Positions 1 to 7,949 of a stretch of DNA of 36,105 nt are shown here, piece by piece. This DNA is from Actinomycetota bacterium. Lineage in GTDB: Bacteria > Actinomycetota > Geothermincolia > Geothermincolales > RBG-13-55-18. The DNA is taken from positions 1 through 36,105 of the forward strand of contig JACIXB010000026.1 of the NCBI GenBank assembly GCA_014360685.1, written 5' to 3'. The notes beneath the pieces are model-generated. The model was not told where the DNA came from, made no database searches, and was given only the letters and a program-made list of their open reading frames with translations. A program made the translations under genes and the position numbers. Within the stretch, counting starts at the first letter, position 1, and every line of letters begins with the position of its first letter.

Positions 1-40
1 CCGAGTAGCGCTTGTGCATGTCCACTCCCGCGTGTAGCAT
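1..40 (-). CDS. IS110-family transposase, N-terminus only (runs off left edge)
   Basis: Reading leftward from an ATG at 38-40, the 13 visible codons give MLHAGVDMHKRYS. This is the opening of IS110-family DEDD transposases, which typically start with a short stretch like AGIDxHKR; the Asp is the first acidic residue of the RuvC-like catalytic site. The rest lies outside the window. A Shine-Dalgarno (AAGGGAGG) sits about 9 nt upstream but is folded into a hairpin at 47-101. The gene points away from the chromosomal genes on its right. Only 13 residues are visible, so the family call rests on a short but characteristic motif. Confidence 0.6.
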   Translation of the reverse strand, partial: MLHAGVDMHKRYS

Positions 41-46
41 GGATAT

Positions 47-101
47 CAGCCTCCCTTCTCTTGTCTTGCTTACACTGGCAAGAGGTTACCACGGGAGGCT
101 G
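47..101 (-). ncRNA. Two-tier hairpin upstream of the IS110 transposase; candidate bridge-RNA segment or RBS-masking stem
   Basis: CAGCCTCCC (101-93 on the minus strand) pairs perfectly with GGGAGGCTG (55-47). Inside it CTCTTG (84-79) pairs with CAAGAG (63-58), separated by an asymmetric internal loop. The 3' arm contains the transposase Shine-Dalgarno. IS110-group elements encode their bridge RNA in the noncoding end upstream of the transposase, so this may be part of it. It could equally be a stem that blocks translation from read-through transcripts. The inner boundary of the element cannot be fixed; it lies somewhere between about 102 and 187. Confidence 0.4.
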
Positions 102-187
102 CTTATCATGGGATCACATTCAAGCACTTCATGTTTAAGCACCCGTGGTTCCACGGAAAACGCGGCTCAAGGTCACCGCCGAGAAGC

Positions 188-853
188 TCAAAATGCCCTC
201 AGGATGTAGGGGATGATGGTGCGAAGGTTCAAGCCCACCACCAGACATCCGACCAGCAACATCAGGGGACGCATTGATACCTTGCGCACGGTGTAAGCGG
301 AAAGGGGGGCGGCCATCACTCCCCCGATGACCAGGCCGAGGATTATCCTCCAGTCGATCTCCTTGACGGTGAGGAAAAAGGTGACCGACTGGGCCAGGGT
401 GACGAAAAACTCCGAGGCGTTAACCGAGCCTATCACGAAGCGGGGGTGGTTTCCCCTGGCCACCAGAGTGGAGGTCACTATAGGCCCCCATCCTCCACCG
501 CCTAAAGCATCGCAGAACCCACCCGCCACGCCCAGGCCGGAGAGAAACAGGGTCCGCTCGGCCGTCCTCGCGGAAGCCCGCCGGAAGGCCTTGTAGAGGA
601 TGGTGAACCCCATGAAAAGAAGGTAAAGGGATATGAAGGGCTTGACGCGTGCGCCGTCCAGCACGTCCGCCAGGAGATAGGCGCCCAGGACGCCTCCCAG
701 CACGCCCGGGAGGAGCAGGCGGAGGAAATATTCCTTCTTCACGTTGCGGAAGGAGAAATGGGAGATGCCGGAAACCCCCGTGGTGCAAACCTCCGACATG
801 TGCAAGCTGGCGCTGGAAATTTTTGGAGGAATGCCCAGGCCGAGAAGGACGGT
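188..853 (-). pseudogene. TauE/SafE (TSUP) sulfite-exporter-type permease, 5'-truncated
   Basis: The frame from about 853 to the TGA at 188-190 reads as a TSUP-family membrane permease. It has the family stretch LLGLGIPPKISSASLH followed by SEVCTTGVSGISH, and the second internal repeat with ALGGGGWGPIVTS. Intact members have two such repeats and about 250-300 residues. Here the first transmembrane helix and the first glycine-rich motif are missing. Homology begins directly after the ctpA stop codon (862-864). The only ATG near the start (797-799) lies inside the conserved motif and has no Shine-Dalgarno. I infer that a deletion or rearrangement joined the 3' end of ctpA to the inside of this gene. 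Transport of sulfite, sulfoacetate or similar anions is the family role; this copy is probably non-functional. Confidence 0.65.
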
Positions 854-861
854 GTCCCGCC

Positions 862-2181
862 CTAGTGTAGGGTTCGGGCCTGCTGCAGCGCCCGCTCCAG
901 CTGGAGGTCCTCCTCGCCCACCAGGGGGTTCTTCACCAGGATATCCGGGGCTATCCCCTGGTCGTCGATGTTCTTTCCCGAGGGAGTGCAATAGCGGGCG
1001 ATGGTCAGGCGGATTCCCGTGCCGTCGGGCTGGCGGAAGATCTGCTGGATGGAGCCCTTGCCGAAGGTGGTCTCCCCCACCAGCAGGCAGCGGTTGTTCT
1101 CCCGGAGGGCGGCGGCGAATATCTCCGAGGCGCTGGCCGAACCCCGGTTGACCAGCACGCAAACCGGGAGCTCCCAGGCAACCTCCCCGTCCGCCCGGTA
1201 AACCCGACTCATCCCCGCCACCCTGCCCTGTGAGGAAACGATCACTCCCCCGCGAAGGAAGAGGTCGGCGGCCTCGATGGCCGGCTCCATGTACCCTCCG
1301 GGGTTGGAACGCAGGTCGATGACCAGTGAGGAAACGCCCTTGGCCGCCAAGTCGGCAAGGGCCTCCCGCAGCCGCTCCGCTGCGTCCTGGGTCCAGTCGG
1401 TGAGGCGGATATATCCCACCCCTCCTTCCCTAACCTCCTCCTCCAGGACCGGTATATCGATCCTCCGACGCACGATATCGAAGCGCAGGATTTCCGGCTC
1501 TCCCGGACGGGAAACCCCGATGCGGACCATGGTGCCTTCCGGACCCCGGATGAGTAAGACCACATCGTCCAACTCCAGGTCGGTCACGTCTTTCCCGTCC
1601 ACCTCGCGTATTATGTCCCCCTCCCGTATGCCCACCTCCTGGGCCGGGGTGCCCTCCAGCACCTGGACCACACGTATCTCGTTCTTCACCTTCTGCATGG
1701 CCACCCCGATGCCGGAGAAGTGGCCGGAAAGTTGGGTGTCCAGCATCTCCAGCTGTTCGGCGGTCATGAAGGAGGTGAAGGGGTCGTCCAGGGAATCCAA
1801 CATGGACTCCACGCCCCGCGCCACCAGGGCATCGTGATCCGCCCCGGACTCGGCCATGCGCCGGATACCCCGCGCCGCGGCCCGCAGGAGCTCTTCCTCG
1901 CCCACCTGTTCCACGAAGTTCTGCTCCACGATGTCCACGGCGCGCCGGAAGGGTTCGCTCTCCTCCAGGAGGCCCTCGAGCTCCTCCGCCGGTTCCGAAA
2001 ACCGCCCCTCCGGCGCCGGCGACGCGCTGCGCCCCCCGGAACGACGACCCGCGGAGGTCAGTAGGTAGGGCAGGGCAAAGCAGGAACCCACCAGGAGCAG
2101 GGAAATAACCACGGCCAGGACGGCTACGCGCCGGTCCCGGCGCTTCAGTCTTTCCGGCGAAAAATCAGGGGCGGGCTGCAT
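862..2181 (-). CDS. ctpA: S41-family carboxyl-terminal processing protease with PDZ domain
   Basis: The protein has 439 residues. It has an N-terminal signal anchor (about residues 18-44), a PDZ domain (about 150-235) and an S41 catalytic domain (about 250-410). The Ser/Lys dyad is visible: Ser350 in GSASASEI and Lys375 in TFGKGS, 25 residues apart as in the family. Such proteases cut substrates near their C-terminus outside the membrane. The length is normal. It starts 33 bp after ftsX, and ftsE-ftsX-ctpA is a common arrangement in Gram-positive bacteria, where FtsEX controls cell-wall hydrolases. The stop codon is immediately followed by the truncated TSUP gene. Confidence 0.92.
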   Translation of the reverse strand: MQPAPDFSPERLKRRDRRVAVLAVVISLLLVGSCFALPYLLTSAGRRSGGRSASPAPEGRFSEPAEELEGLLEESEPFRRAVDIVEQNFVEQVGEEELLRAAARGIRRMAESGADHDALVARGVESMLDSLDDPFTSFMTAEQLEMLDTQLSGHFSGIGVAMQKVKNEIRVVQVLEGTPAQEVGIREGDIIREVDGKDVTDLELDDVVLLIRGPEGTMVRIGVSRPGEPEILRFDIVRRRIDIPVLEEEVREGGVGYIRLTDWTQDAAERLREALADLAAKGVSSLVIDLRSNPGGYMEPAIEAADLFLRGGVIVSSQGRVAGMSRVYRADGEVAWELPVCVLVNRGSASASEIFAAALRENNRCLLVGETTFGKGSIQQIFRQPDGTGIRLTIARYCTPSGKNIDDQGIAPDILVKNPLVGEEDLQLERALQQARTLH

Positions 2182-2214
2182 CCCGATCCACTCCCGCGGA
2201 GCCGGCGCCCCGCA

Positions 2215-3114
2215 CTATACCTCCAGGAAACGGCCCAGGGCGTAGGCGCTTCCCAAAGCCCCGATGACCACTCCCCCCACCAGGATGCAGGGGACGAGGA
2301 CGGCGAAGAGTCCCGAGGAGAAGGACAACCTGAGGAACTGCAGGCTCTCGATGAGCCGGTCCAGTATCCACACCTTGATCGCCATAACCACAAGGATAGC
2401 GAGCAGGGAACCCGTGAGCCCCTCGAAGACCCCCTCCAGGACGAAGGGCCAGCGGATGAACCAGTTGGTGGCCCCCACCAACTTCATGATCCCGATCTCC
2501 CGCCGCCTGGCGAAGATGGCCACCTGGATGGTCACCGAGACCAGGAGGACGGCCACCAGGGCCAGGGCTATGACGGCCACCGTGCCTATCTGGCGGAACT
2601 TGTCGAAGATGTTCTCCAGCTTCTCGATGGCCGCACTGGCGGACTTGATGTCCTCTATGCGCTCCCGGTAGGGGGCCTCGTTGTTTATCTTGCCCACCAC
2701 CACGCCCACGTCCTTGGGGTCCTTGGTCATCAGCTGGTAGGAATTGGGAAGGGGGTTCTCGTCTATGTACTCCCAGAGCTCGGGCTGGTCCTTGAAGCGT
2801 TCCTTGAACTCCTGCAGGGCCTCGTCCTTGCTCTTGAAGTAGATGGTCTTGGCGTCCACCTCGGGTATGGAGGCCAGGAAGGCCTCGATGGCCTGGAGCT
2901 CCTCCTGGGTGGTCAGGTCGGAGAGGTAGATATCTATCTCCCCCACCTTGCGCTCGGTGTTCTTGATCATGTTGCTGAACATGTTCCATCCCATCACCAC
3001 CAGGCCCAAAAGCCCCAGGGAGACGGAGACCACGGCTATGGCCGCCACGGCCAGGATGAGGTTCTTGCGCAGGGAGGCCCAGGTCTCGCCGGCGAAATAC
3101 TTGATCTTATTCAT
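2215..3114 (-). CDS. ftsX: Cell division protein FtsX
   Basis: This 299-residue FtsX permease has one N-terminal transmembrane helix (about 20-44), a large extracellular domain (about 60-170) and three C-terminal helices, the standard topology. It forms an ABC-type complex with FtsE. The complex does not move a solute: it passes ATP-driven shape changes across the membrane to activate peptidoglycan hydrolases during division. The start ATG overlaps the end of ftsE by 8 bp, so the two are translationally coupled. Residues such as WxxLRKN near the start match the family. Confidence 0.93.
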   Translation of the reverse strand: MNKIKYFAGETWASLRKNLILAVAAIAVVSVSLGLLGLVVMGWNMFSNMIKNTERKVGEIDIYLSDLTTQEELQAIEAFLASIPEVDAKTIYFKSKDEALQEFKERFKDQPELWEYIDENPLPNSYQLMTKDPKDVGVVVGKINNEAPYRERIEDIKSASAAIEKLENIFDKFRQIGTVAVIALALVAVLLVSVTIQVAIFARRREIGIMKLVGATNWFIRWPFVLEGVFEGLTGSLLAILVVMAIKVWILDRLIESLQFLRLSFSSGLFAVLVPCILVGGVVIGALGSAYALGRFLEV

Positions 3115-3790
3115 AGCCGTATACGCCCCTGTCCTGGTCGCGGATGATACGCCCGTTCTCCAGCGCGATCACTCTCTTGCGGAAGGCATTCACTATGTTC
3201 TTGTCGTGGGTGGCCACGATCACCGTGGTGCCCGTGGAGTTTATCTTCTCCAGCAGGCGCACGATGCCCTCTCCGAGGGAGGGGTCCACGTTGCCGGTGG
3301 GCTCGTCGGCCAGGAGGATGGGCGGCCGGTTGATGAAGGCGCGGGCGATGGCCACCCTTTGCTGCTCCCCACCGGAGAGCTCATCCGGGAAGGCGTCCAG
3401 CTTGTGGCCCAGGCCCACCAGCTTGAGCACCTCGGGGACCTGCTGCTCGATGAGTCGGCGGGACTTCCCGGTCACCTCCATGGCGTAGGCCACGTTCTGG
3501 AAGACGGTCTTGTGGGGCAGGAGCTTGAAGTCCTGGAAGACGCATCCTATCTTGCGCCTCAGGTAGGGAACCTTCCACTTGCGCAGCTGGTTGATGTTGG
3601 TGTCCGCGATGTAGATCTGCCCGCTGGTGGGCTCCTCCTCCTTGATGAGCAGCTTGATGAGGGTGGTCTTGCCCGAACCCGAGGGACCCACCAGGAAGAC
3701 GAACTCCCCCTTCTCCACGTCCAGGGTGACATCCTCCAGGGCGTAGACGTTGCCCTTGTAGATCTTGGTCACCCTCCGCATCCTGATCAA
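3107..3790 (-). CDS. ftsE: Cell division ATP-binding protein FtsE
   Basis: This 227-residue ABC ATPase has Walker A GPSGSGKT (residues 35-42), a Q-loop in FQDFKL, the signature LSGGEQQ (138-144), Walker B ILLADE (158-163) and the H-loop His195. The opening [13 protein letters not shown] is typical of FtsE. It is the cytoplasmic partner of FtsX, encoded directly downstream with an 8-bp overlap. It begins 6 bp after the transketolase C-subunit stop, so it probably sits in one transcript with the tkt genes. Confidence 0.95.
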   Translation of the reverse strand: MIRMRRVTKIYKGNVYALEDVTLDVEKGEFVFLVGPSGSGKTTLIKLLIKEEEPTSGQIYIADTNINQLRKWKVPYLRRKIGCVFQDFKLLPHKTVFQNVAYAMEVTGKSRRLIEQQVPEVLKLVGLGHKLDAFPDELSGGEQQRVAIARAFINRPPILLADEPTGNVDPSLGEGIVRLLEKINSTGTTVIVATHDKNIVNAFRKRVIALENGRIIRDQDRGVYGYE

Positions 3791-3796
3791 TTTCCA

Positions 3797-4762
3797 TCAT
3801 CTCCTCGGTTTTCCGCCGTTATCTCCGTGACAGAGTCGCCGCGCCGCCTCGGCGATGTGACGGGCGCCCAGCCCGTAATGTTCCACCAGCTCCTCCGCCG
3901 CCCCGGAGGTCCCGAAGCGGTCCCGGATGCCCACCATGCGCATGGGCAGGGGCATTTCCTCCGCCAGCAGCTCGGCCACCGCGCTCCCCACCCCGCCGTG
4001 CACGGTGTGTTCCTCGCAGGTGACCACCCTGCCCGTGCGGGCCGCCGACTCCAGGAGGCCCTCCCGGTCCAGGGGCTTGACGGTGTGCAGGTTGATCACT
4101 TCCGCCTCGATCCCCTCCCCGGACAGCTCCTCCGCCGCCAAAAGCGCCTTGTGCAGGAGGTACCCGCAGGCGATGACGGTGACGTCCCTTCCCGGCCTCA
4201 TGACCAGCGCCTTACCGAAGCGGAAGCGGTAATCCTCCCCGAAGAGCACCGGGACCTTGGGCCGCCCCAGGCGCACGTAGGCCGGGCCATCCAGGTAGGC
4301 CACCGCCTTCACCGCCTCCCGGGCCTCGAAGTAATCGGCAGGTACCACCACCTTCATGCGCGGTACGGCCCGCATGAGGGTTATATCCTCCAGCGCCTGG
4401 TGAGAGGACCCGTCCTCGCCCACGGTTATCCCCCCGTGGCTGGCGCAGATCTTCACGTTGAGGTCGGAGTAGGCGATGGTGTTGCGCACCTGGTCGTAGG
4501 CCCTCCCGGTGGCGAAGATGGCGAAGGTGGAGGCGAATACGATCTTCCCCGTGGCCGCCAACCCGGCGGCGGTGGCCATGAGGTTCTGCTCCGCCACCCC
4601 GCAATCCACGAAGCGCTCCGGGAAGCGCAGCTTGAACTTCTCCGTCTGGGTGGACTTGGCCAGGTCGGCGTCCAGGACCACTATGCGGGGGTCCTTCTCT
4701 CCCAGCTCCAGGAGGGCCTCGGCGTAACCATCGCGTGTGTTGCGCAGTTCCCACTCCGTCAT
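3797..4762 (-). CDS. Transketolase, C-terminal subunit
   Basis: This 321-residue protein corresponds to the pyrimidine-binding and C-terminal domains of transketolase. The cofactor-activating Glu is in the family motif CGVAEQN, followed by the [12 protein letters not shown] loop. With the N-terminal subunit encoded just upstream it forms a thiamine-diphosphate enzyme that moves two-carbon ketol units between sugar phosphates in the non-oxidative pentose phosphate pathway. Split transketolases of this type are common in anaerobes, archaea and thermophiles. The start overlaps the N-subunit stop by 4 bp, which couples the two. Confidence 0.92.
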   Translation of the reverse strand: MTEWELRNTRDGYAEALLELGEKDPRIVVLDADLAKSTQTEKFKLRFPERFVDCGVAEQNLMATAAGLAATGKIVFASTFAIFATGRAYDQVRNTIAYSDLNVKICASHGGITVGEDGSSHQALEDITLMRAVPRMKVVVPADYFEAREAVKAVAYLDGPAYVRLGRPKVPVLFGEDYRFRFGKALVMRPGRDVTVIACGYLLHKALLAAEELSGEGIEAEVINLHTVKPLDREGLLESAARTGRVVTCEEHTVHGGVGSAVAELLAEEMPLPMRMVGIRDRFGTSGAAEELVEHYGLGARHIAEAARRLCHGDNGGKPRR

Positions 4763-5667
4763 GTTCCCTCACCCAGTTCCTCGAGAGCCCTTTCCATCTC
4801 CTCCCGGGTGGGAGCCTTGCCGTGGAAATCCACGTTGTTCTCCATGAAGGAGACGCCCTTACCCTTCACTGTGCGGGCGATTATGATGCCGGGGCCCTGG
4901 GCCGCGTCGGCCCGGTCCAAGGCCTCGCAGATCTCCAAGACGTCGTGCCCGTCCACCTCCTGGACCTCCCACCCGAAGGAACGCCACTTGGCGGGCAGGT
5001 CACCCAGGCTGACCACTTCGCAGCACCGCCCGTCTATCTGCAGCCCGTTGTTGTCCAGGATGGCGGTGAGGTTGTCCAGGCGTTGGTGGGCGGCGAGCAT
5101 GGCCGCTTCCCATATGCCCCCCTCCTGGCTCTCACCGTCCCCGACGAGGGCGTACACCCGGGAGGGGAGACCGTCCATGCGCAGGCCCAGGGCCATACCG
5201 CAGGCGGCGGAGAGGCCCTGACCCAGGGACCCGGTGGATATCTCCACCCCGGGAGTGCGCAGCCGGTCCGGGTGGCCCTGGAGCATGGAGCCCAGTCGCC
5301 GGAGGCGCCACAGCTCCTCGCGGTCGAAGTAGCCGCACCGGGCCAGGACGGCATAGAGGGCGGGCGCGGCGTGGCCCTTGGAGAGGACGAAACGGTCCCG
5401 CAGGGGCCAGTCCGGATCCTCCGGTCGATGCCTCATCTTGTAGAAGTAGAGACCGGCCAGGATCTCCACGCAGGACAGCGAGCCGCCGGGGTGCCCGCTC
5501 CCGGCCAGCCCTATCATGCGTACGATGTCCCTGCGGAGTTCCCTGGAAATAGTTTCCAATCTCTTCCTGAGCTCCTCTGCCTCCGTACCTTCCAAGACCA
5601 TTCCTTCCGTCCCCGGGCCTACGCCGCTCATGTTTCCATGCCTTTCCAGCTCGCTTGCCGGCCTCAT
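4759..5667 (-). CDS. Transketolase, N-terminal subunit
   Basis: This 302-residue protein is the diphosphate-binding half of a split transketolase. Visible motifs are SGHPGGS near residue 60, [12 protein letters not shown], and the ThDP/Mg motif starting VGDGESQEG and ending in NNGLQ. The N-terminus before the homologous region is about 20 residues longer than usual, and a Met at residue 23 is an alternative start. The chosen ATG overlaps the PHP-gene stop by 4 bp (ATGA). The stop overlaps the C-subunit start in the same way, giving a tightly coupled php-tktN-tktC-ftsE-ftsX-ctpA series. Confidence 0.92.
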   Translation of the reverse strand: MRPASELERHGNMSGVGPGTEGMVLEGTEAEELRKRLETISRELRRDIVRMIGLAGSGHPGGSLSCVEILAGLYFYKMRHRPEDPDWPLRDRFVLSKGHAAPALYAVLARCGYFDREELWRLRRLGSMLQGHPDRLRTPGVEISTGSLGQGLSAACGMALGLRMDGLPSRVYALVGDGESQEGGIWEAAMLAAHQRLDNLTAILDNNGLQIDGRCCEVVSLGDLPAKWRSFGWEVQEVDGHDVLEICEALDRADAAQGPGIIIARTVKGKGVSFMENNVDFHGKAPTREEMERALEELGEGT

Positions 5668-6428
5668 CCCAGGCGCAGCGGCTTTCCCCTCCGCGCCAGG
5701 AATTCCTCCAGCCTTTCGATGGAGTAGTTTATCACGCTGTCAGGAGCGATTTCAGTTTCGCGTAATATTTCTATCGCCTCTCCGAATTCTCCTGCAAAGG
5801 CGGCCACGTGGGCATCGCTCCCCACCGCCACCAGCCCTCCCTTCTCCGCCAGAAGGCGCGCCATGACCCGGCAGTTCTCCTCGCTCCCGCTGCGGGTGTA
5901 GACGAAGGAGCTGTTGTTCACCTCCAGGGCCTTTCCCTCCCGCACCGCCGCCTCCACCACCGCCTCCATGTCCACGGGAAAGGCGGGGTTGTCGGGATGG
6001 ACGATGATGTCCACCAGGGGATGGCGGATGGCGGCCAGCAGGGCGGCGGTGTTCTCCTCCTCGCTCTCCCCCGGGTATCCGGTGTAGGGATGCAGCCCGG
6101 CGTGGACCACGTCCAGGGCGGCCAGTACCTTGTCCGGAAGGTCCAGGGTCCCCTCCGTGTCCAGTATGTTGGCCTCCACGGAGCGCAGGATGACCACGCC
6201 GTGGAGGCGGCGGGGTATCACCTTGAGGTTCCAGAAATGGTAAATATTACCTGAACCCGGGACGGCCGGCCCGTGGTCGGTCACCGCGATGGCCTGCAAC
6301 CCCTTCTCCGACGCCCAGCGGGCGCATTCCTCCACCGTGGAATAGGCGTGCCCGCTGGACACGGTGTGCACGTGCAGGTCCACTTTGGGGGTCAGGTCTT
6401 GATTTTTGCCCGCTCCGGTAACCTTCAT
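5664..6428 (-). CDS. PHP-domain phosphoesterase (YcdX-like) with an element-derived N-terminus
   Basis: This 254-residue PHP-fold protein has the metal-binding motifs DLHVHT (His19, His21), TDHG, a conserved Glu in SVEANI, HAGLHP, and the C-terminal GSDAH. It resembles the YcdX group of trinuclear-metal phosphatases; the substrate is not known. Homologues usually begin just before the DLHxHT motif. Here the first 15 residues, including GKNQDLTP, are encoded by a small inverted-repeat element (6387-6514) that also provides the start codon. The true start could therefore be the ATG at 6426-6428 inside the element, as chosen here, or a weaker codon nearer DLH. Confidence 0.82.
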   Translation of the reverse strand: MKVTGAGKNQDLTPKVDLHVHTVSSGHAYSTVEECARWASEKGLQAIAVTDHGPAVPGSGNIYHFWNLKVIPRRLHGVVILRSVEANILDTEGTLDLPDKVLAALDVVHAGLHPYTGYPGESEEENTAALLAAIRHPLVDIIVHPDNPAFPVDMEAVVEAAVREGKALEVNNSSFVYTRSGSEENCRVMARLLAEKGGLVAVGSDAHVAAFAGEFGEAIEILRETEIAPDSVINYSIERLEEFLARRGKPLRLG

Positions 6429-6514
6429 CCCCCACGCCCTCTTTCCGCCCTTCCGACCGCCGGGTCGAATTCCATGTGAATCCCATGGGTTGCAAAAATC
6501 AAGACCTGACCCCC
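6387..6514. repeat. Small inverted-repeat (REP/MITE-like) element between prfB and the PHP gene
   Basis: A 23-bp sequence (GGGGGTCAGGTCTTGATTTT plus TGC) at 6387-6409 is repeated as a perfect inverted copy at 6492-6514, around an 82-bp spacer. The ends resemble GGGGTCAGGTCTTGA-type repeats that I associate with REP-type tyrosine transposases (Y1_Tnp); that link is from memory and unverified. No transposase lies inside, so it would be non-autonomous. The right arm contains the prfB stop codon (6499-6501) and last codons; the left arm and spacer encode the N-terminus of the PHP protein. Confidence 0.7.
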
Positions 6515-7588
6515 TTTGCCGCCTTCCAACGCAGGTAAGCGTCGATGAACCCGTCCAGCTCCCCGTCCAGCACGGCGTCCACGTTCCCCGTCTCCATGCC
6601 CGTGCGGTGGTCCTTCACCATCCGGTAGGGATGCAGGACGTAGGAGCGTATCTGGCTGCCGAATCCGATCTCCTTCCGCTCCCCGCGCAGTTTCTCGATC
6701 TCCTTCTCCCTCTCGCGGCGGGCCAGCTCGAAGAGGCGGGCCTCCAGGATGCGCATGGCCGTGGCCCGGTTCTGGATCTGGGAGCGCTCGTTCTGGCAGG
6801 AAACCACGATGCCCGTGGGCAGGTGGGTGATGCGCACCGCGGAATCGGTGACGTTGACGTGTTGTCCGCCCGCCCCGCTGGAGCGGTAGGTCTCCACGCG
6901 TAGGTCCTTGGGGTCTATCTCCACCCGCTCCTCCTCGGCCAGCATGGGGATGACGTCCAGGGAGGCGAAGGAGGTGTGGCGCCGGCTGGAGGCGTCGAAG
7001 GGGGAGATGCGCACCAGGCGGTGCACCCCTTTCTCCGCCAGGAGCAGCCCGTAGGCGTTGCGCCCGTGGACGGTGAAGGTGGCGCTCTTGATGCCCCCGC
7101 CCTCCCCGGGCTGGACGTCGTTCAAGTCCACCTTGAAGCCCCGGTTCTCCGCCCAGCGCAGGTACATGCGCAGGAGCATCTCCGCCCAGTCCTGGGATTC
7201 CAGGCCTCCCGCCCCCGGATGGATGCTGACGATGGCGTCGTGGGAGTCGAACTCGCCCCCCAGCAGGCTCTCCTCCTCCAGGCGGTCTATCTCCCGCTGC
7301 AGGCGTTCCAGCCCACTCTCCACCTCCCGGAGCAGATCGACGTCGTCCTCTTCCCGGGCCAGCAGATCCAGTTCCTCCAGGTCCGAGGCCTCCGCCCACA
7401 GACGGTCCCAGAGCCCCACCAGGTCCTTCAGCTCCGAGAGCTCGGCCAGGAGGCGGCGGGCCTTCTCCTGGTCGTCCCACAAGTCGGGCCGGGCCGCTTC
7501 CCTCTCCAGCTCGGAGAGGCGGGCCCTCTTGCCCTCGATGTCAAAGATACTCCTTTATCTTCTCCAGCCTCTCGGCGACCTCTCCCAT
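6499..7588 (-). CDS. prfB: Peptide chain release factor 2, made by programmed +1 frameshift
   Basis: RF2 recognises UGA/UAA and triggers peptidyl-tRNA hydrolysis. The gene starts at the ATG at 7586-7588, with GGAGG 5 nt upstream. It runs 15 codons (MGEVAERLEKIKEYL) to an in-frame TGA at 7541-7543. Skipping one T at 7543 continues in the next frame (GAC ATC GAG) for 347 more residues, giving 362 in total, the normal size. The tripeptide anticodon SPF falls at about 195-197 and the catalytic GGQ at about 240-242, each 10 residues before the E. coli positions. The last residues (GVRS) come from the inverted-repeat element at 6387-6514. Confidence 0.95.
7541..7555 (-). promoter_or_regulatory. prfB +1 programmed frameshift site
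   Basis: On the minus strand the sequence reads AAGGAG TAT CTT TGA C: an internal Shine-Dalgarno-like AGGAG 3 nt before the slippery CTT, followed by the in-frame stop TGA and then C. This is essentially the classical bacterial prfB autoregulatory site. Low RF2 slows termination at UGA, so ribosomes shift +1 and make more RF2. Both flanking frames are open and encode RF2-like sequence, which supports genuine use. Confidence 0.95.
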
Positions 7589-7949
7589 ATCCACCTCCGG
7601 GTTCTTCTGCGGACCTCGGCCGCGCGGCGGCAGCGGTAAAAAGGATACCACAGGGCCGGGACCCCACGGACTCCCAACGCGGCGGCCGGGAGGTTTTCCG
7701 CGTCCCGCCGAACCCGCCTTCGGCGCCGCGGCCCCGGGGGATGACGCCTGTGGCCCCCGCCCTTCCCGGTCAGGTGACGGGTTTTCCTTCGCCCCGAAAA
7801 GCGAAGGCCTCCGCCGGGCACCCCGCTCCGACCCCCGGCGTCCCGCTTCCCCGGTTTCCCGGTGGGGGCCGGGGTTCTCTACCGCCGCGCAGGCATGCAC
7901 AGCGTATGCCTTGGGTTCGACCACGCGGCCCGCGGTTAAGGCGTGGGGT
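7589..7949. other. Intergenic region between secA and prfB
   Basis: About 360 bp of very GC-rich sequence. It contains the prfB Shine-Dalgarno at its left end and a few short GC hairpins, for example CCTTCGC...GCGAAGG near 7789-7810. None of them has a T-tract that would make a convincing terminator. I see no coding sequence in it; the long frames crossing it lack protein-like composition. Confidence 0.5.

Noticed and set aside
854..1162. Fusion of the TSUP frame with an upstream frame inside ctpA
   Set aside because: The upstream part is Gly/Pro/Arg-rich out-of-frame translation of the protease gene and looks nothing like a permease.
7789..7810. CCTTCGC/GCGAAGG hairpin as a secA terminator
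   Set aside because: No T-tract follows on the minus strand, so it does not qualify as an intrinsic terminator.
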